Notes under the pieces: generated by a model
The model's database searches: none
What the model saw: the letters and a program-made list of their open reading frames with translations, nothing else
Told to the model about the DNA's origin: nothing
Shown here: positions 50,708 through 61,144 of the stretch, piece after piece
Numbering within the stretch: position 1 is the first letter of the stretch
Layout of the letters: each line of letters opens with the position of its first letter
Program-made: the position numbers and the translations under genes
Source: Sphingomonas sp. Y38-1Y
GTDB taxonomy: Bacteria > Pseudomonadota > Alphaproteobacteria > Sphingomonadales > Sphingomonadaceae
Direction: 5' to 3'
Length of the DNA stretch: 64,000 nt
Assembly (NCBI RefSeq): GCF_032391395.1
Contig: NZ_CP135916.1
Location: forward strand, 868,001 to 932,000

Positions 50708-51427
50708 ATGGCCGACGAAAACAACCAGACCGAGGCTCCGGCCGAGGCAGCGACGACCGCGCCGGACACCAACACCGGTGCGCCGCGCGGCGGCCGCGGC
50801 GGTCGCGGGCGCGGCCCGGGCGGCGGCGACAATCGCGGTCGTGGCGGCCGTGACGGCAATCGTGGTCGTCGTGACGACCGCAACCGCGACGATGGCGGCG
50901 AAGAACTGATCGAGAAGCTGGTCCACATCAACCGCGTTTCGAAGACGGTGAAGGGCGGCAAGCGCTTCGGCTTCGCGGCGCTGGTCGTCGTGGGCGACGG
51001 CAAGGGCCGGGTCGGCTTCGGCCATGGCAAGGCACGCGAGGTGCCTGAGGCGATCTCGAAGGCGACCGCCTCGGCCAAGAAGAAGATGATCCGCGTGCCG
51101 CTGCGCGAGGGTCGGACGCTGCACCATGACGGTCGCGGCCACTTCGGCGCAGGCAACGTCTATCTCCGCGCGGCGCCGTCGGGTACCGGCATCATCGCCG
51201 GCGGTCCGATGCGTGCGGTGTTCGAGAGCCTGGGCGTCGCCGACGTGGTGACCAAGTCGACCGGCACGTCGAATCCCTACAACATGATCCGCGCGACGTT
51301 CGAGGCGCTGGGTGAGCAGAGCTCGCCCAAGGCCGTCGCTCAGCGCCGGGGCAAGAAGATCGCCGACCTGCTCGGCCGTGGTGGTTCGCAGACCGCCGAG
51401 GCCGACGCCGCGGCGCTGGTGGAGTAA
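50708..51427 (+). CDS. rpsE: 30S ribosomal protein S5 with RGG-rich N-terminal extension
   Basis: S5 controls decoding accuracy and mRNA unwinding. Core motifs from about residue 60 on are [34 protein letters not shown] and [15 protein letters not shown]. The product has 239 residues, about 70 more than E. coli S5, because a low-complexity Ala/Thr/Glu then Arg-Gly-Asp-Asn-rich segment ([13 protein letters not shown], repeated RG steps) precedes the core. ATG 50708 follows two bases after rplR. Confidence 0.98.
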   Translation: MADENNQTEAPAEAATTAPDTNTGAPRGGRGGRGRGPGGGDNRGRGGRDGNRGRRDDRNRDDGGEELIEKLVHINRVSKTVKGGKRFGFAALVVVGDGKGRVGFGHGKAREVPEAISKATASAKKKMIRVPLREGRTLHHDGRGHFGAGNVYLRAAPSGTGIIAGGPMRAVFESLGVADVVTKSTGTSNPYNMIRATFEALGEQSSPKAVAQRRGKKIADLLGRGGSQTAEADAAALVE

Positions 51428-51432
51428 GGACC

Positions 51433-51609
51433 ATGGCGACGATCAAGGTGACGCAGACGGGTTCGCCCATCCGCCGGACCAAGGATCAGCGCGCGACGCT
51501 GGTCGGCCTGGGCCTCAACAAGATGCACCGGACCGTCGAGCTCGAGGACACCCCCTCGGTGCGCGGCATGATCCAGAAGGTGCATCACATGGTGTCGGTC
51601 GAGGACTGA
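51433..51609 (+). CDS. rpmD: 50S ribosomal protein L30
   Basis: This short 58-residue gene encodes [19 protein letters not shown], then [18 protein letters not shown] and a C-terminal IQKVHHMV segment, all L30 features. It lies between rpsE and rplO in the canonical place. A strong hairpin follows. Confidence 0.98.
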   Translation: MATIKVTQTGSPIRRTKDQRATLVGLGLNKMHRTVELEDTPSVRGMIQKVHHMVSVED

Positions 51610-51635
51610 TCCTCGTTTCGACATGACAAGACGAG

Positions 51636-51667
51636 GGAAGGGGGCTAACGGCCCCCTTCCTGATTTT
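51636..51667 (+). terminator. Terminator-like hairpin between rpmD and rplO
   Basis: A perfect 10-bp stem (51636-51645 with 51651-51660; GGAAGGGGGC and its complement) with loop TAACG is followed by TGATTTT. It lies inside the spc cluster, 27 bases after the rpmD stop and 32 bases before the rplO start, so it could attenuate the distal genes. Confidence 0.75.
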
Positions 51668-51698
51668 AGCGCGAACCTAGCGAAAGCGAGTGCAAGAC

Positions 51699-52253
51699 AT
51701 GAAACTGAACGACATCCGCGACAACAAGGGCGCCCGCAAGGAGCGCGTCCGCGTCGGCCGTGGCATCGGCTCGGGCCTGGGCAAGACTGCCGGCCGCGGC
51801 CAGAAGGGCGCCAAGGCGCGCTCGGGCGTCGCGATCAACGGTTTCGAAGGCGGTCAGATGCCGCTCCACATGCGGCTGCCGAAGCGCGGCTTCAACAACC
51901 CGTTCGGCAAGGACTATGCCGAGGTCAACATCGGCGCGCTGCAGAAGGCGATCGACGAGGGCAAGCTTGAGGCCGGTGCGGCGCTCGACCAGGCCGCGCT
52001 GAACGCGGTCGGCCTGACGCGCGGCGGCAAGGACGGCGTGCGCGTGCTCGGTAAGGGCAGCCTGTCGGCCAAGCTCAACCTGACGGTCGCCGGCGTGTCG
52101 AAGGGCGCGCGTGAGGCGATCGAGGCCGCGGGCGGTTCGGTCAACGTGATCGAGGTCGTCCCCGCCGCCGAGAAGGCCGCGGCCAAGAAGGGCAAGGCCC
52201 GCACCGAGCGTCTCGCCGCCAAGGCCGAGAAGCAGCAGGCCAAGCAGGGCTGA
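51699..52253 (+). CDS. rplO: 50S ribosomal protein L15
   Basis: L15 is a late-assembly 50S protein. The 184-residue product has [36 protein letters not shown] and [18 protein letters not shown] Lys/Ala/Glu-rich helical tail of about 30 residues is added at the C-terminus. I used ATG 51699; a GTG nine bases earlier would add three residues. Confidence 0.98.
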   Translation: MKLNDIRDNKGARKERVRVGRGIGSGLGKTAGRGQKGAKARSGVAINGFEGGQMPLHMRLPKRGFNNPFGKDYAEVNIGALQKAIDEGKLEAGAALDQAALNAVGLTRGGKDGVRVLGKGSLSAKLNLTVAGVSKGAREAIEAAGGSVNVIEVVPAAEKAAAKKGKARTERLAAKAEKQQAKQG

Positions 52254-52260
52254 TTCGAGG

Positions 52261-52290
52261 AGGGGCGTCCGCCAGGCGGGCGCCCCTTCT
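52261..52290 (+). terminator. Terminator-like hairpin after rplO
   Basis: AGGGGCG (52261-52267) pairs with CGCCCCT (52281-52287), with CCGCC/GGCGG continuing the stem inside it. TCT and GCCTT follow, so the T-tract is weak. It is only seven bases after the rplO stop. Confidence 0.65.
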
Positions 52291-52308
52291 GCCTTATGCC
52301 CATGAGGC

Positions 52309-52375
52309 CCGTTCGTCCTGAGCTTGTCGAAGGGCGTGTTTCGGGCACGTGCTTCGACGAGCTCGACACGAACGG
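52309..52375. repeat. Dispersed palindromic repeat, copy 6
   Basis: It begins CCGTTCGTCCTGAGCTTGTC and ends CGAGCTCGACACGAACGG. It lies in the 252-bp gap between rplO and secY, after the rplO hairpin. Confidence 0.8.
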
Positions 52376-52421
52376 ATATGGGTTCGCATGCGATGAGGGC
52401 GGTCGATCGCCCGCCCGCCAT

Positions 52422-52449
52422 TAGACATCGCCGCGCCACCGCCTATATG
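52422..52449 (+). promoter_or_regulatory. Candidate promoter for secY-adk
   Basis: TAGACA (52422-52427) and TATATG (52444-52449) are separated by 16 bases and lie about 57 bases before the secY ATG. Their position after a terminator and a repeat supports separate transcription of secY. Confidence 0.5.
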
Positions 52450-52505
52450 CACGAACCGGACGGGCGAAGGTTCCGCCCGCACTGATTCCCGGGACAGACA
52501 TCCAG

Positions 52506-53879
<1,374 letters not shown>

Positions 53880-53908
53880 GGCGGACCGTCGTTCCAAGGG
53901 GGGAATCA

Positions 53909-54559
53909 GTGGACATCATCCTTCTGGGGCCGCCGGGCGCGGGCAAGGGCACGCAGGCGCAGCGCCTCGTCGCCGATCGCGGCATGGTGCAGCTCTCGAC
54001 CGGCGACATGCTGCGCGCCGCCGTCAAGGCGGGCACGCCGACGGGCCTCCAGGCCAAGGCCGTGATGGAAGCGGGCGCGCTCGTCTCCGACGAGATCGTG
54101 TCGGGCATCATCGGCGAGCGGCTGGACGAGCTCGGCGCCGAGCCGGGCCTGATCTTCGACGGCTATCCGCGCACCGCGGCGCAGGCCGCGTCGCTGGACG
54201 AGCTGCTGGCCGCGCGCGGGCGCAAGCTCGACTATGTGATCGAGCTGGTCGTCGACGAGGATGCACTCGTCGAGCGGATCACCGGCCGCTACACCTGCGC
54301 CAAGTGCGGTGAGGGGTATCACGACCGATTCAAGCAGCCCGCGGTCGAGGGCGTCTGCGATGTCTGCGGCTCGACGGAGTTCAAGCGGCGGCCGGACGAC
54401 AATGCCGAAACCGTTCGCACGCGCATGGCCGAATATCGCGCCAAGACCGCGCCGATCCTACCGCATTATGAAGCCCAAGGGCTGGTACGCCGCATCGACG
54501 GCATGGCCGACATCGCGCACGTGACCGCGGCGATCGAGGGTATTCTCGGCGAGGGTTGA
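53909..54559 (+). CDS. adk: Adenylate kinase with zinc-type LID
   Basis: Adk interconverts ATP, ADP and AMP. The 216-residue product has the P-loop GPPGAGKGTQ, STGDMLRAAV, and the DGYPRTAAQA segment. The LID domain carries four cysteines as CAKC and CDVC, a structural zinc site. GTG 53909 starts the conserved DIILLGPPG. Confidence 0.98.
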   Translation: MDIILLGPPGAGKGTQAQRLVADRGMVQLSTGDMLRAAVKAGTPTGLQAKAVMEAGALVSDEIVSGIIGERLDELGAEPGLIFDGYPRTAAQAASLDELLAARGRKLDYVIELVVDEDALVERITGRYTCAKCGEGYHDRFKQPAVEGVCDVCGSTEFKRRPDDNAETVRTRMAEYRAKTAPILPHYEAQGLVRRIDGMADIAHVTAAIEGILGEG

Positions 54560-54604
54560 CCCGCTCCGCCTTCCGCGACGAACATCGCGTGAAAGGGGGA
54601 TGAC

Positions 54605-55120
54605 GTGCGCTGGTCAGTCGTTCTGGGATTGCTCGTGGCGGCGCCCGCTGCAGCCGAGGTTCGGTCGAGCGCGCCTGACGCGTTCGTCAGCGAGCAGGTC
54701 GTTACCATTGACGCGCCGCCAGAGGCGGTGTGGACGCGGATGGGCGACATCGGCAGTTGGTGGGATCCGGCGCACAGCTATTCCGGACGCGCGACCAACC
54801 TGTCGCTGGACCTCGACGCGCATGGCTGCTTATGCGAGCGGCTGCCGGGGGAGCGGGGCAGCGTAGAGCACGCGCACATCGTCCATCTCGATCGTCCGCG
54901 GCTGTTGCGGCTGAGTGGCGCGCTGGGGCCGCTTCAGGCCGAGGCGGCGGTCGGCACGCTGACCTTTGCGCTGGCCAGGCAGGGCGCGGACACGAAGCTG
55001 ACGGTGACCTATGTCGTCGGCGGCAACCTGCGCGGGAAGGGTGTGGCTCTCGCGCCGGCGGTCGACGGTGTGCTCGCGCATCAGGTCGCGAGGCTCAAGG
55101 CGGCGGCCGAACGGCGCTAG
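54605..55120 (+). CDS. Exported SRPBCC-fold protein
   Basis: The 171-residue product has a signal peptide (RWSVVLGLLVAAPAAA) and a START-like/SRPBCC domain: VVTIDAPPEAVWTRMGDIGSWWDPAHSYSG is the typical first strand and helix, and the last helix (VLAHQVARLKAAAE) closes the fold. Relatives bind hydrophobic ligands, but no ligand can be named. GTG 54605 follows GAAAGGGGG. It lies between adk and rpsM, where no such gene is usual. Confidence 0.82.
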   Translation: MRWSVVLGLLVAAPAAAEVRSSAPDAFVSEQVVTIDAPPEAVWTRMGDIGSWWDPAHSYSGRATNLSLDLDAHGCLCERLPGERGSVEHAHIVHLDRPRLLRLSGALGPLQAEAAVGTLTFALARQGADTKLTVTYVVGGNLRGKGVALAPAVDGVLAHQVARLKAAAERR

Positions 55121-55169
55121 GTGCACGCCACAGCAGCGAAAAGGTTCCGCTTGACAGTTCGCGACTCGC

Positions 55170-55198
55170 TTGACAGGGGCCAGCGCCCCGCCTAACTG
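55170..55198 (+). promoter_or_regulatory. Candidate promoter for the alpha operon
   Basis: TTGACA (55170-55175, perfect -35) and TAACTG (55193-55198) are 17 bases apart, about 130 bases before rpsM. A second perfect TTGACA lies at 55151-55156. Confidence 0.6.
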
Positions 55199-55330
55199 GC
55201 ACCTCTTCCGACACCGCGGTTGACCGGCGGCGCGCTTTCGCGACCGCCGCTGCCGCGCGTTTCGGAGCAACGCGACGAGATAGCGGGCGTGCGGCCATGC
55301 CGCCTGCTGTGGAGCTGGGAGAAATCGTTC

Positions 55331-55699
55331 ATGGCTCGTATTGCGGGTGTCAACATCCCGACCAACAAGCGCGTAATCATCGCGCTTCAGTATATCCACG
55401 GCATTGGCCCGTCCAAGGCCAAGGAAATCACCGACAAGCTGGAAATCGCCGCGGACCGCCGCGTGCAGGACCTGAGCGACCAGGAGGTTCTTCAGATCCG
55501 CGAGGCGATCGACGCCAGCTACACCGTCGAGGGTGATCTTCGTCGCGAGACCGCGATGAACATCAAGCGCCTGATGGACCTCGCCTGCTACCGTGGCCTG
55601 CGTCACCGCAAGGGCCTGCCGGTCCGCGGCCAGCGCACGCACACCAATGCGCGCACCCGCAAGGGTAAGGCGAAGCCGATCGCGGGCAAGAAGAAGTAA
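55331..55699 (+). CDS. rpsM: 30S ribosomal protein S13
   Basis: S13 bridges the 30S head to the 50S. The 122-residue product starts [19 protein letters not shown] and has [32 protein letters not shown] and [13 protein letters not shown]. First gene of the alpha operon; an rpmJ gene is not present before it. Confidence 0.99.
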   Translation: MARIAGVNIPTNKRVIIALQYIHGIGPSKAKEITDKLEIAADRRVQDLSDQEVLQIREAIDASYTVEGDLRRETAMNIKRLMDLACYRGLRHRKGLPVRGQRTHTNARTRKGKAKPIAGKKK

Positions 55700-55803
55700 G
55701 AACGGTCCGGGGGACCGTTCTTCCTTCTTCTCCGTCGGAGACTGGTTCGAGGCAGACCGCCTCCCGGCCTCCGTACCACGACACAAAGTCAGGATGATTT
55801 CCA

Positions 55804-56193
55804 ATGGCACGTGAACCGCAGCGCCTTCGCCGTCGCGAGCGCAAGAACATCACCGCCGGCGTCGCGCACGTGAACGCCAGCTTCAACAACACCATGATCA
55901 CGATCACGGATGCGCAGGGCAATGCGATCAGCTGGTCGTCGGCCGGCATGATGGGCTTCAAGGGCTCGCGCAAGTCGACGCCGTACGCCGCGCAGGTCGC
56001 CGCCGAGGACGCGGGCCGCAAGGCCGCCGAGCACGGCGTCCGCACGCTCGAGGTCGAGGTCAAGGGTCCGGGTTCGGGCCGCGAGTCGGCGCTTCGCGCG
56101 CTGCAGGCGGTCGGCTTCCAGATCACGTCGATCCGCGACGTGACCTCGATCCCGCACAACGGCGTCCGCCCGTCCAAGCGCCGCCGCGTCTGA
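55804..56193 (+). CDS. rpsK: 30S ribosomal protein S11
   Basis: S11 lies at the platform near the mRNA exit. The 129-residue product has [39 protein letters not shown] and the late [17 protein letters not shown]. No rpsD follows, as is usual for alphaproteobacteria. Confidence 0.99.
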   Translation: MAREPQRLRRRERKNITAGVAHVNASFNNTMITITDAQGNAISWSSAGMMGFKGSRKSTPYAAQVAAEDAGRKAAEHGVRTLEVEVKGPGSGRESALRALQAVGFQITSIRDVTSIPHNGVRPSKRRRV

Positions 56194-56300
56194 TTTGATT
56201 ATCGCGTCGCGCGGCGGTGCCGGCCTGGCGGGCCGCGCCGCCGCGCGACGCCGCGTTTCGGCGGGAAGCGCCCCGTTCCCGCCCAACCCAGGGGAAGCCT

Positions 56301-57371
56301 GTGTCTGTCAACGCAAAGAACTGGCAGGAACTCAAGAAGCCCAACGGCCTCGAAAAGAAGTCGGGCACCGATTCGAAGCGGAAGGCGACGTTCGTCGCCG
56401 AGCCGCTGGAGCGCGGCTTCGGCCTGACGCTCGGCAACGCGCTACGCCGCGTGCTGCTCTCGTCGCTTCAGGGCGCGGCGGTCACCTCGATCAAGATCGA
56501 GAACGTGCTGCATGAATTCAGCAGCCTGACCGGCGTTCGCGAGGACGTGACGGACATCGTCCTCAACGTCAAGCAGATCGCGCTCAAGATGCAGGGCGAG
56601 GGGCCGAAGCGCCTTCAGCTGTCGGCGACCGGGCCTGCCGAGGTCAAGGCGGGCGACATCGCCGTCACCGGCGACATCGAGGTGATGAACCCCGAGCTGG
56701 TCCTGTGCCACCTGGACGATGGCGCGACGCTCAACATGGAGCTGACCGCCGACACCGGGAAGGGCTATGTGCCCGCGACCGCCAACCGCCCGGCCGATGC
56801 GCCGATCGGTCTGATCCCCGTCGACGCGCTCTACTCGCCCGTCCGCCAGGTCAGCTACAAGGTCGAGAACACCCGCGTCGGGCAGGAGCTCGACTATGAC
56901 AAGCTGACGCTGACGGTCGAGACCGACGGCACGGTGGTTCCGGACGACGCGCTCGCCTATGCGGCGCGCATCCTTCAGGACCAGCTGGCGCTGTTCGTCC
57001 ACTTCGACGATTCGACGATGACGCGCGCGGCGCCTGCGGCTGCCACCGGCGGCCTGCCGGTGCCCGCCGCCGATACGCCGGGCGACACCGCGACGATCAA
57101 CCGCTACCTGCTCAAGAAGGTCGACGAGCTGGAGCTCTCGGTCCGCAGCGCCAACTGCCTCAAGAACGACAACATCATCTATATCGGCGATCTGGTGCAG
57201 AAGACCGAGGCCGAGATGCTGCGCACGCCGAACTTCGGCCGCAAGTCGCTCAACGAGATCAAGGAAGTGCTTTCGAGCATGGGCCTTCGCCTCGGCATGG
57301 AAATCCCGGGCTGGCCGCCCGAGAACATCGAGGAAATGGCCAAGAAGCTCGAGCAGGAGATCATGGGCTGA
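56301..57371 (+). CDS. rpoA: RNA polymerase alpha subunit
   Basis: RpoA dimerises to nucleate RNA polymerase and its C-terminal domain contacts UP elements and activators. The 356-residue product has the N-terminal domain [18 protein letters not shown] and a linker near residues 240-270. The C-terminal domain, [20 protein letters not shown], includes the DNA-binding Arg of the VRSANC motif. GTG 56301 follows GGGGAAG. Confidence 0.99.
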   Translation: MSVNAKNWQELKKPNGLEKKSGTDSKRKATFVAEPLERGFGLTLGNALRRVLLSSLQGAAVTSIKIENVLHEFSSLTGVREDVTDIVLNVKQIALKMQGEGPKRLQLSATGPAEVKAGDIAVTGDIEVMNPELVLCHLDDGATLNMELTADTGKGYVPATANRPADAPIGLIPVDALYSPVRQVSYKVENTRVGQELDYDKLTLTVETDGTVVPDDALAYAARILQDQLALFVHFDDSTMTRAAPAAATGGLPVPAADTPGDTATINRYLLKKVDELELSVRSANCLKNDNIIYIGDLVQKTEAEMLRTPNFGRKSLNEIKEVLSSMGLRLGMEIPGWPPENIEEMAKKLEQEIMG

Positions 57372-57378
57372 GCCGCAT

Positions 57379-57442
57379 CGGGCTAGCCTCGGCTAGCCCG
57401 AAGACGGCGACAGCCCGGCCGGCGGGTCGGCGTGCCGACCCG
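57379..57442. other. Compact hairpins in the rpoA-rplQ gap
   Basis: A perfect 10-bp stem with a two-base loop (57379-57400, CGGGCTAGCC/GGCTAGCCCG) starts eight bases after the rpoA stop. A 9-bp stem (57423-57442, CGGGTCGGC/GCCGACCCG) follows. A further ACCGGCC/GGCCGG hairpin lies near 57481-57497. No T-tracts are seen. The whole gap is 244 bp, long for this operon, and contains no gene. Confidence 0.55.
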
Positions 57443-57615
57443 TCCGACGACCCGGCTTCGCCGCGTCGAGCCTCTCCACCACCGGCCTTTGGCCGGCGGT
57501 CCCCCTCCCCGAGCAAGCTCGCGGAGGTTCCGAAAGGCGAAGGGTGGCGGCCTCCAACGGCCACCTGGTCCGGGGTACCTGACACGGCCCCCGAACGAAC
57601 GAGAAGGAAGTATCC

Positions 57616-58038
57616 ATGCGTCACAAGTATGGCGGCCGTAAGCTTCAGCGGACCTCGGCCCACCGCATCGCGCTGTTCCGCAACATGTCGGCGGCGCTCA
57701 TCAAGCACGAGCAGATCACGACGACGGTGGCCAAGGCCAAGGAGCTGCGCCCCTATGTCGAGAAGCTGGTGACGCTGGCCAAGAAGGGCGGCCTGTCGAA
57801 CCGTCGTCTGGCGCATGCCCGCCTGCTCGACGACGCGCAGCTGGTGAAGCTGTTCGACGTGCTGGCGACCCGCTATGCCGATCGCGCCGGCGGCTATACC
57901 CGCATCATCAAGGCGGGCCCGCGCGCGTCGGACGCCGCACCGATGGCGATCATCGAGTTCGTCGACCGCGACGTCAGCGCCAAGGGCCAGGATTCGGGTC
58001 CGGTCCTGAGCGACGAGGATTTCGACGAAGCCGCCTGA
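57616..58038 (+). CDS. rplQ: 50S ribosomal protein L17
   Basis: L17 lies near the tunnel exit. The 140-residue product has [39 protein letters not shown], and [23 protein letters not shown] (split). An acidic tail ([11 protein letters not shown]) extends the C-terminus. Last gene of the ribosomal clusters here. Confidence 0.98.
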   Translation: MRHKYGGRKLQRTSAHRIALFRNMSAALIKHEQITTTVAKAKELRPYVEKLVTLAKKGGLSNRRLAHARLLDDAQLVKLFDVLATRYADRAGGYTRIIKAGPRASDAAPMAIIEFVDRDVSAKGQDSGPVLSDEDFDEAA

Positions 58039-58067
58039 TCCGCGTCTTCTCCGAGACTTGCACGAAG

Positions 58068-58098
58068 GGCCGCATCCCGTCAGGGTGCGGCCTTTCTT
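58068..58098 (+). terminator. Intrinsic terminator after rplQ
   Basis: GGCCGCATCC (58068-58077) pairs with GGGTGCGGCC (58083-58092), with one G-T pair, and is followed by TTTCTT. It closes the alpha operon. Confidence 0.85.
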
Positions 58099-58119
58099 GT
58101 ATCATCGGAGACCAATTCG

Positions 58120-60276
58120 ATGCGTGCCGCGCTGCTGACCTTGCCGCTCCTGTTCGCCGCCCCCATCCATGCGGCAGACGACCCCAAGCCGGAGACGCGA
58201 GCGCCAGTGACTGCCCCCATCACCTATCCCGCCACCGACAAGGTCCCCGTTACCGAGACGATCCATGGCGAGACGATCGCGGATCCGTATCGCTGGCTCG
58301 AGAACGACGTGCGCCGCGATCCCAAGGTCGCCGCATGGGTCGCCGCCCAGAACCAGGCGACCGACGCCTATCTCGCGACGCTGCCGGGACGCGCGGCGTT
58401 CAAGGCGCGGCTGACGCAGCTGTTCAACTATGAGCGGTTCGGCGTGCCGCAGAAGAAGGGCAGCCGCTATTTCTACAGCCGCAACTCGGGGCTTCAGAAC
58501 CAGGCGGTGCTGTACGTCCGCGACAGCCTGAACGGCGAGGGGCGGGTGCTGATCGATCCGAATGCCTGGGCCAAGGACGGGGCGACGGCGCTGGGCGAGT
58601 ATGAGCCGTCGGAGGACGGCAAGCGGCTGGTCTATTCGATCCAGGATGGCGGGTCCGACTGGCGGACGGTGCGCGTGCTCGACGTCGATACCGGCCAGCC
58701 GCTGGCCGACGAGCTGAAGTGGGTCAAGTTCTCGGACCTGAGCTGGGCCAAGGACGGGTCGGGCTTCTTCTATTCGCGCTTCCCCGCACCCGACGAGGCG
58801 GCGCAGTTCCAGGCGCTCAACGAGAACCAGGCGGTCTATTTCCACAAGGTGGGGACGCCGCAATCGGCCGACCGGCTCGTCTATTCGACGCCGGCCACTC
58901 CCAAGCGCGGGCATTCCGCCAAGGTCGGCGACGACGGCCGCTATCTCATCATCACGACGAGCGAGGGCACCGACAATCGCTACGAAGTGACGCTGATCGA
59001 TCTTCAGGACGCGGCGTGGAAGCCGCGCACGCTCATCAAGGGGCTGGAGAACGAGTGGGGCTATGTCGGCAACCAGGGGACGCGCTTCTGGTGGTCGACC
59101 AACAAGGGGGCGCCGCGGTCGAAGATCGTGACGATGGACGTGGCCGAGGCGAGCCCGACCGCGCGCGACGTCGTCCCCGAGGATCAGGCGGTGATCGAGA
59201 GCGCCGGCCTGGTCGGCGGTCAGCTGATGATCGCCTATATGGTCGATGCCAAGAGCGAGGTGCGCCGCTTCACTCCGGATGGCAAGTCGCTGGGCAAGCT
59301 GGCGCTGCCGGGCGTAGGTACGGTCGCCAGCATCTCAGGCGACGCCGATCAGGACGAGGCGTTCTACGCCTTCACCAGCTTCAACGTGCCGACGACCATC
59401 TATCGCTATGACGTGAAGACGGGGGCGGCGACGCCCTGGGCCGCGCCGAAGGTGGCGTTCGATCCCTCACGCTACGGGGTCGAGCAGCGTTTCTATGCCT
59501 CGAAGGACGGCACGCGGGTGCCGATGTTCGTCGTACGGCGCAAGGACGTGACCGGCCCCGCGCCGACGATGCTGTGGGGTTATGGCGGGTTCAACGTCAG
59601 CTACACGCCTGCCTTCTCCGCGGCGCGGATCGCGTGGCTGGAGCAGGGCGGCGTGTTCGTCCTCGCCAACATCCGCGGTGGCGGCGAGTATGGCAAGGCG
59701 TGGCATGACGGCGGGCGCCTCAAGAACAAGCAGAACGTCTTCGACGACTTCATCGCGGCGGGCGAGTATCTGATCGCCGAGGGCATCACGAAGAAGGATG
59801 GCCTCGCCATCCAGGGCGGATCGAACGGCGGGCTGCTCGTCGGGGCGGTGGTCAACCAGCGGCCCGACCTGTTCGCCGCCGCGCTGCCGGCGGTGGGGGT
59901 GATGGACATGCTGCGCTTCGACCGCTTCACCGCGGGCCGCTATTGGGTGGACGATTACGGCTATCCGTCGAAGGCCGAGGATTTCCGGACCCTGCGCGCC
60001 TATTCGCCGTATCACAACGTCGCCGCGGGCAAGACCTATCCGGCGATCCTGGCGACGACGGCGGACACCGACGACCGCGTGGTGCCGGGCCATACCTTCA
60101 AATACACCGCTCAGCTTCAGGCGAGCGACATCGGCCCCAAGCCGCACCTCGTCCGCATCGAGACGCGCGCCGGCCATGGCAGCGGCAAGCCGACCGACAA
60201 GATCATCGAGGAGACGTCGGACCTCTATGCCTTTGCCGCCAAGTGGACGGGGCTGGACATCAAGCCCGTCCAATAA
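58120..60276 (+). CDS. Secreted prolyl oligopeptidase (S9A family)
   Basis: The 718-residue serine peptidase cuts short peptides after proline. It has a signal peptide (RAALLTLPLLFAAPIHA), then the N-terminal peptidase segment (DPYRWLENDVRRD) and a seven-bladed propeller over about residues 100-450. The catalytic domain carries Ser568 in GGSNGGLL, Asp in TADTDDRVVPGH and His in RAGHGSGKPTDK. The export signal predicts a periplasmic enzyme. Standing alone after the rplQ terminator. Confidence 0.95.
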   Translation: MRAALLTLPLLFAAPIHAADDPKPETRAPVTAPITYPATDKVPVTETIHGETIADPYRWLENDVRRDPKVAAWVAAQNQATDAYLATLPGRAAFKARLTQLFNYERFGVPQKKGSRYFYSRNSGLQNQAVLYVRDSLNGEGRVLIDPNAWAKDGATALGEYEPSEDGKRLVYSIQDGGSDWRTVRVLDVDTGQPLADELKWVKFSDLSWAKDGSGFFYSRFPAPDEAAQFQALNENQAVYFHKVGTPQSADRLVYSTPATPKRGHSAKVGDDGRYLIITTSEGTDNRYEVTLIDLQDAAWKPRTLIKGLENEWGYVGNQGTRFWWSTNKGAPRSKIVTMDVAEASPTARDVVPEDQAVIESAGLVGGQLMIAYMVDAKSEVRRFTPDGKSLGKLALPGVGTVASISGDADQDEAFYAFTSFNVPTTIYRYDVKTGAATPWAAPKVAFDPSRYGVEQRFYASKDGTRVPMFVVRRKDVTGPAPTMLWGYGGFNVSYTPAFSAARIAWLEQGGVFVLANIRGGGEYGKAWHDGGRLKNKQNVFDDFIAAGEYLIAEGITKKDGLAIQGGSNGGLLVGAVVNQRPDLFAAALPAVGVMDMLRFDRFTAGRYWVDDYGYPSKAEDFRTLRAYSPYHNVAAGKTYPAILATTADTDDRVVPGHTFKYTAQLQASDIGPKPHLVRIETRAGHGSGKPTDKIIEETSDLYAFAAKWTGLDIKPVQ

Positions 60277-60292
60277 CGGTTTGAGGAACAAC

Positions 60293-60348
60293 TATAATCG
60301 CGATTGCGCGGATGCGGGCATGTGATAGCATAACATGACCGCATCCGC
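60293..60348 (+). promoter_or_regulatory. Consensus -10 and 5' stem-loop upstream of tonB
   Basis: A perfect TATAAT lies at 60293-60298, without a good -35. Immediately after the expected transcript start is a 16-bp inverted repeat with one mismatch (60308-60323 with 60333-60348; GCGGATGCGG and CATGT pairs). It could be a repressor site or a 5' hairpin. Confidence 0.45.
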
Positions 60349-60384
60349 CGATGGGGTGGAGCGGCCATAGAGAGGATGCCCACC

Positions 60385-61068
60385 ATGTCCTATGCCAATT
60401 CAGGCTCCGGACGGGAACGGATCGTGGCGATCGGCCTTGTCGGGCTGGTCCAGGGCGGCATCATTGCCGCGCTTCTATCCGGCCTCGCCATCCAGTTCGT
60501 CGACCGCATCGCCGACAAGCCGCTCGAAACCTATAACATCAAGGACGTGCCGCCGCCGCCACCGGACGTGGTCCCGCCCAAGAAGATCGAGACGCTGACG
60601 ACCTCGATGATTCCGGAGACCAAGCCGCTGGTTACCGATCCGATCGTCAAGGTCGATACGCCGCCACTGGTGAGCGGCACGCCCGACATCGTGCTGCTGC
60701 CGCCCGTCACCGATATGAAGCCGGCGCCGATCCCGTCGCCGACGATCACGCCGACGCCCGCCGCCGATCTCTCGCGCGGTGCCGCGGCACGGGGTGCAGT
60801 GGGCGAGTGGTTCCCGCGCAGTGAATATCCCTCGGCCGCCCTGCGCGCCGGGATCGAGGGGCGCGTGTCGATCCGCCTCTCGATCGGCGCGAACGGGCGA
60901 GCGACCGGTTGCGACGTGGTGACGGGCAGCGGCAGCGAGGCGCTCGATGCCGCGACGTGCCGCCTGGCGCTTCGCAACGGCCGCTTCGAGCCCGCACGCG
61001 ACGCGCTCGGCAACAAGACGGCGACGCAGCTTCGCCTGCCGCCGATCGTCTGGCGCATCGAGAACTGA
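60385..61068 (+). CDS. tonB: TonB family energy transducer
   Basis: TonB transmits the proton-motive force to outer-membrane receptors. The 227-residue product has an N-terminal membrane anchor (about residues 15-35, IVAIGLVGLVQGGIIAALL). A Pro-rich linker follows (VPPPPPDVVPPKK, then many Pro/Thr steps), then a C-terminal TonB domain (SEYPSAALRAGIEGRVSIRL, GSGSEALDAATCRLAL). ATG 60385 is preferred: AGAGAGG ends nine bases upstream, whereas it directly abuts the earlier ATG at 60376. exbB and exbD are not adjacent. Confidence 0.93.
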   Translation: MSYANSGSGRERIVAIGLVGLVQGGIIAALLSGLAIQFVDRIADKPLETYNIKDVPPPPPDVVPPKKIETLTTSMIPETKPLVTDPIVKVDTPPLVSGTPDIVLLPPVTDMKPAPIPSPTITPTPAADLSRGAAARGAVGEWFPRSEYPSAALRAGIEGRVSIRLSIGANGRATGCDVVTGSGSEALDAATCRLALRNGRFEPARDALGNKTATQLRLPPIVWRIEN

Positions 61069-61144
61069 TCCCGGCTCCCTCCCTCGCGCTTGTCGCGGGG
61101 GAGGGTAGCCCTTGCCCTCGGCGCCGCGTCCGCTAGATGGGCGC

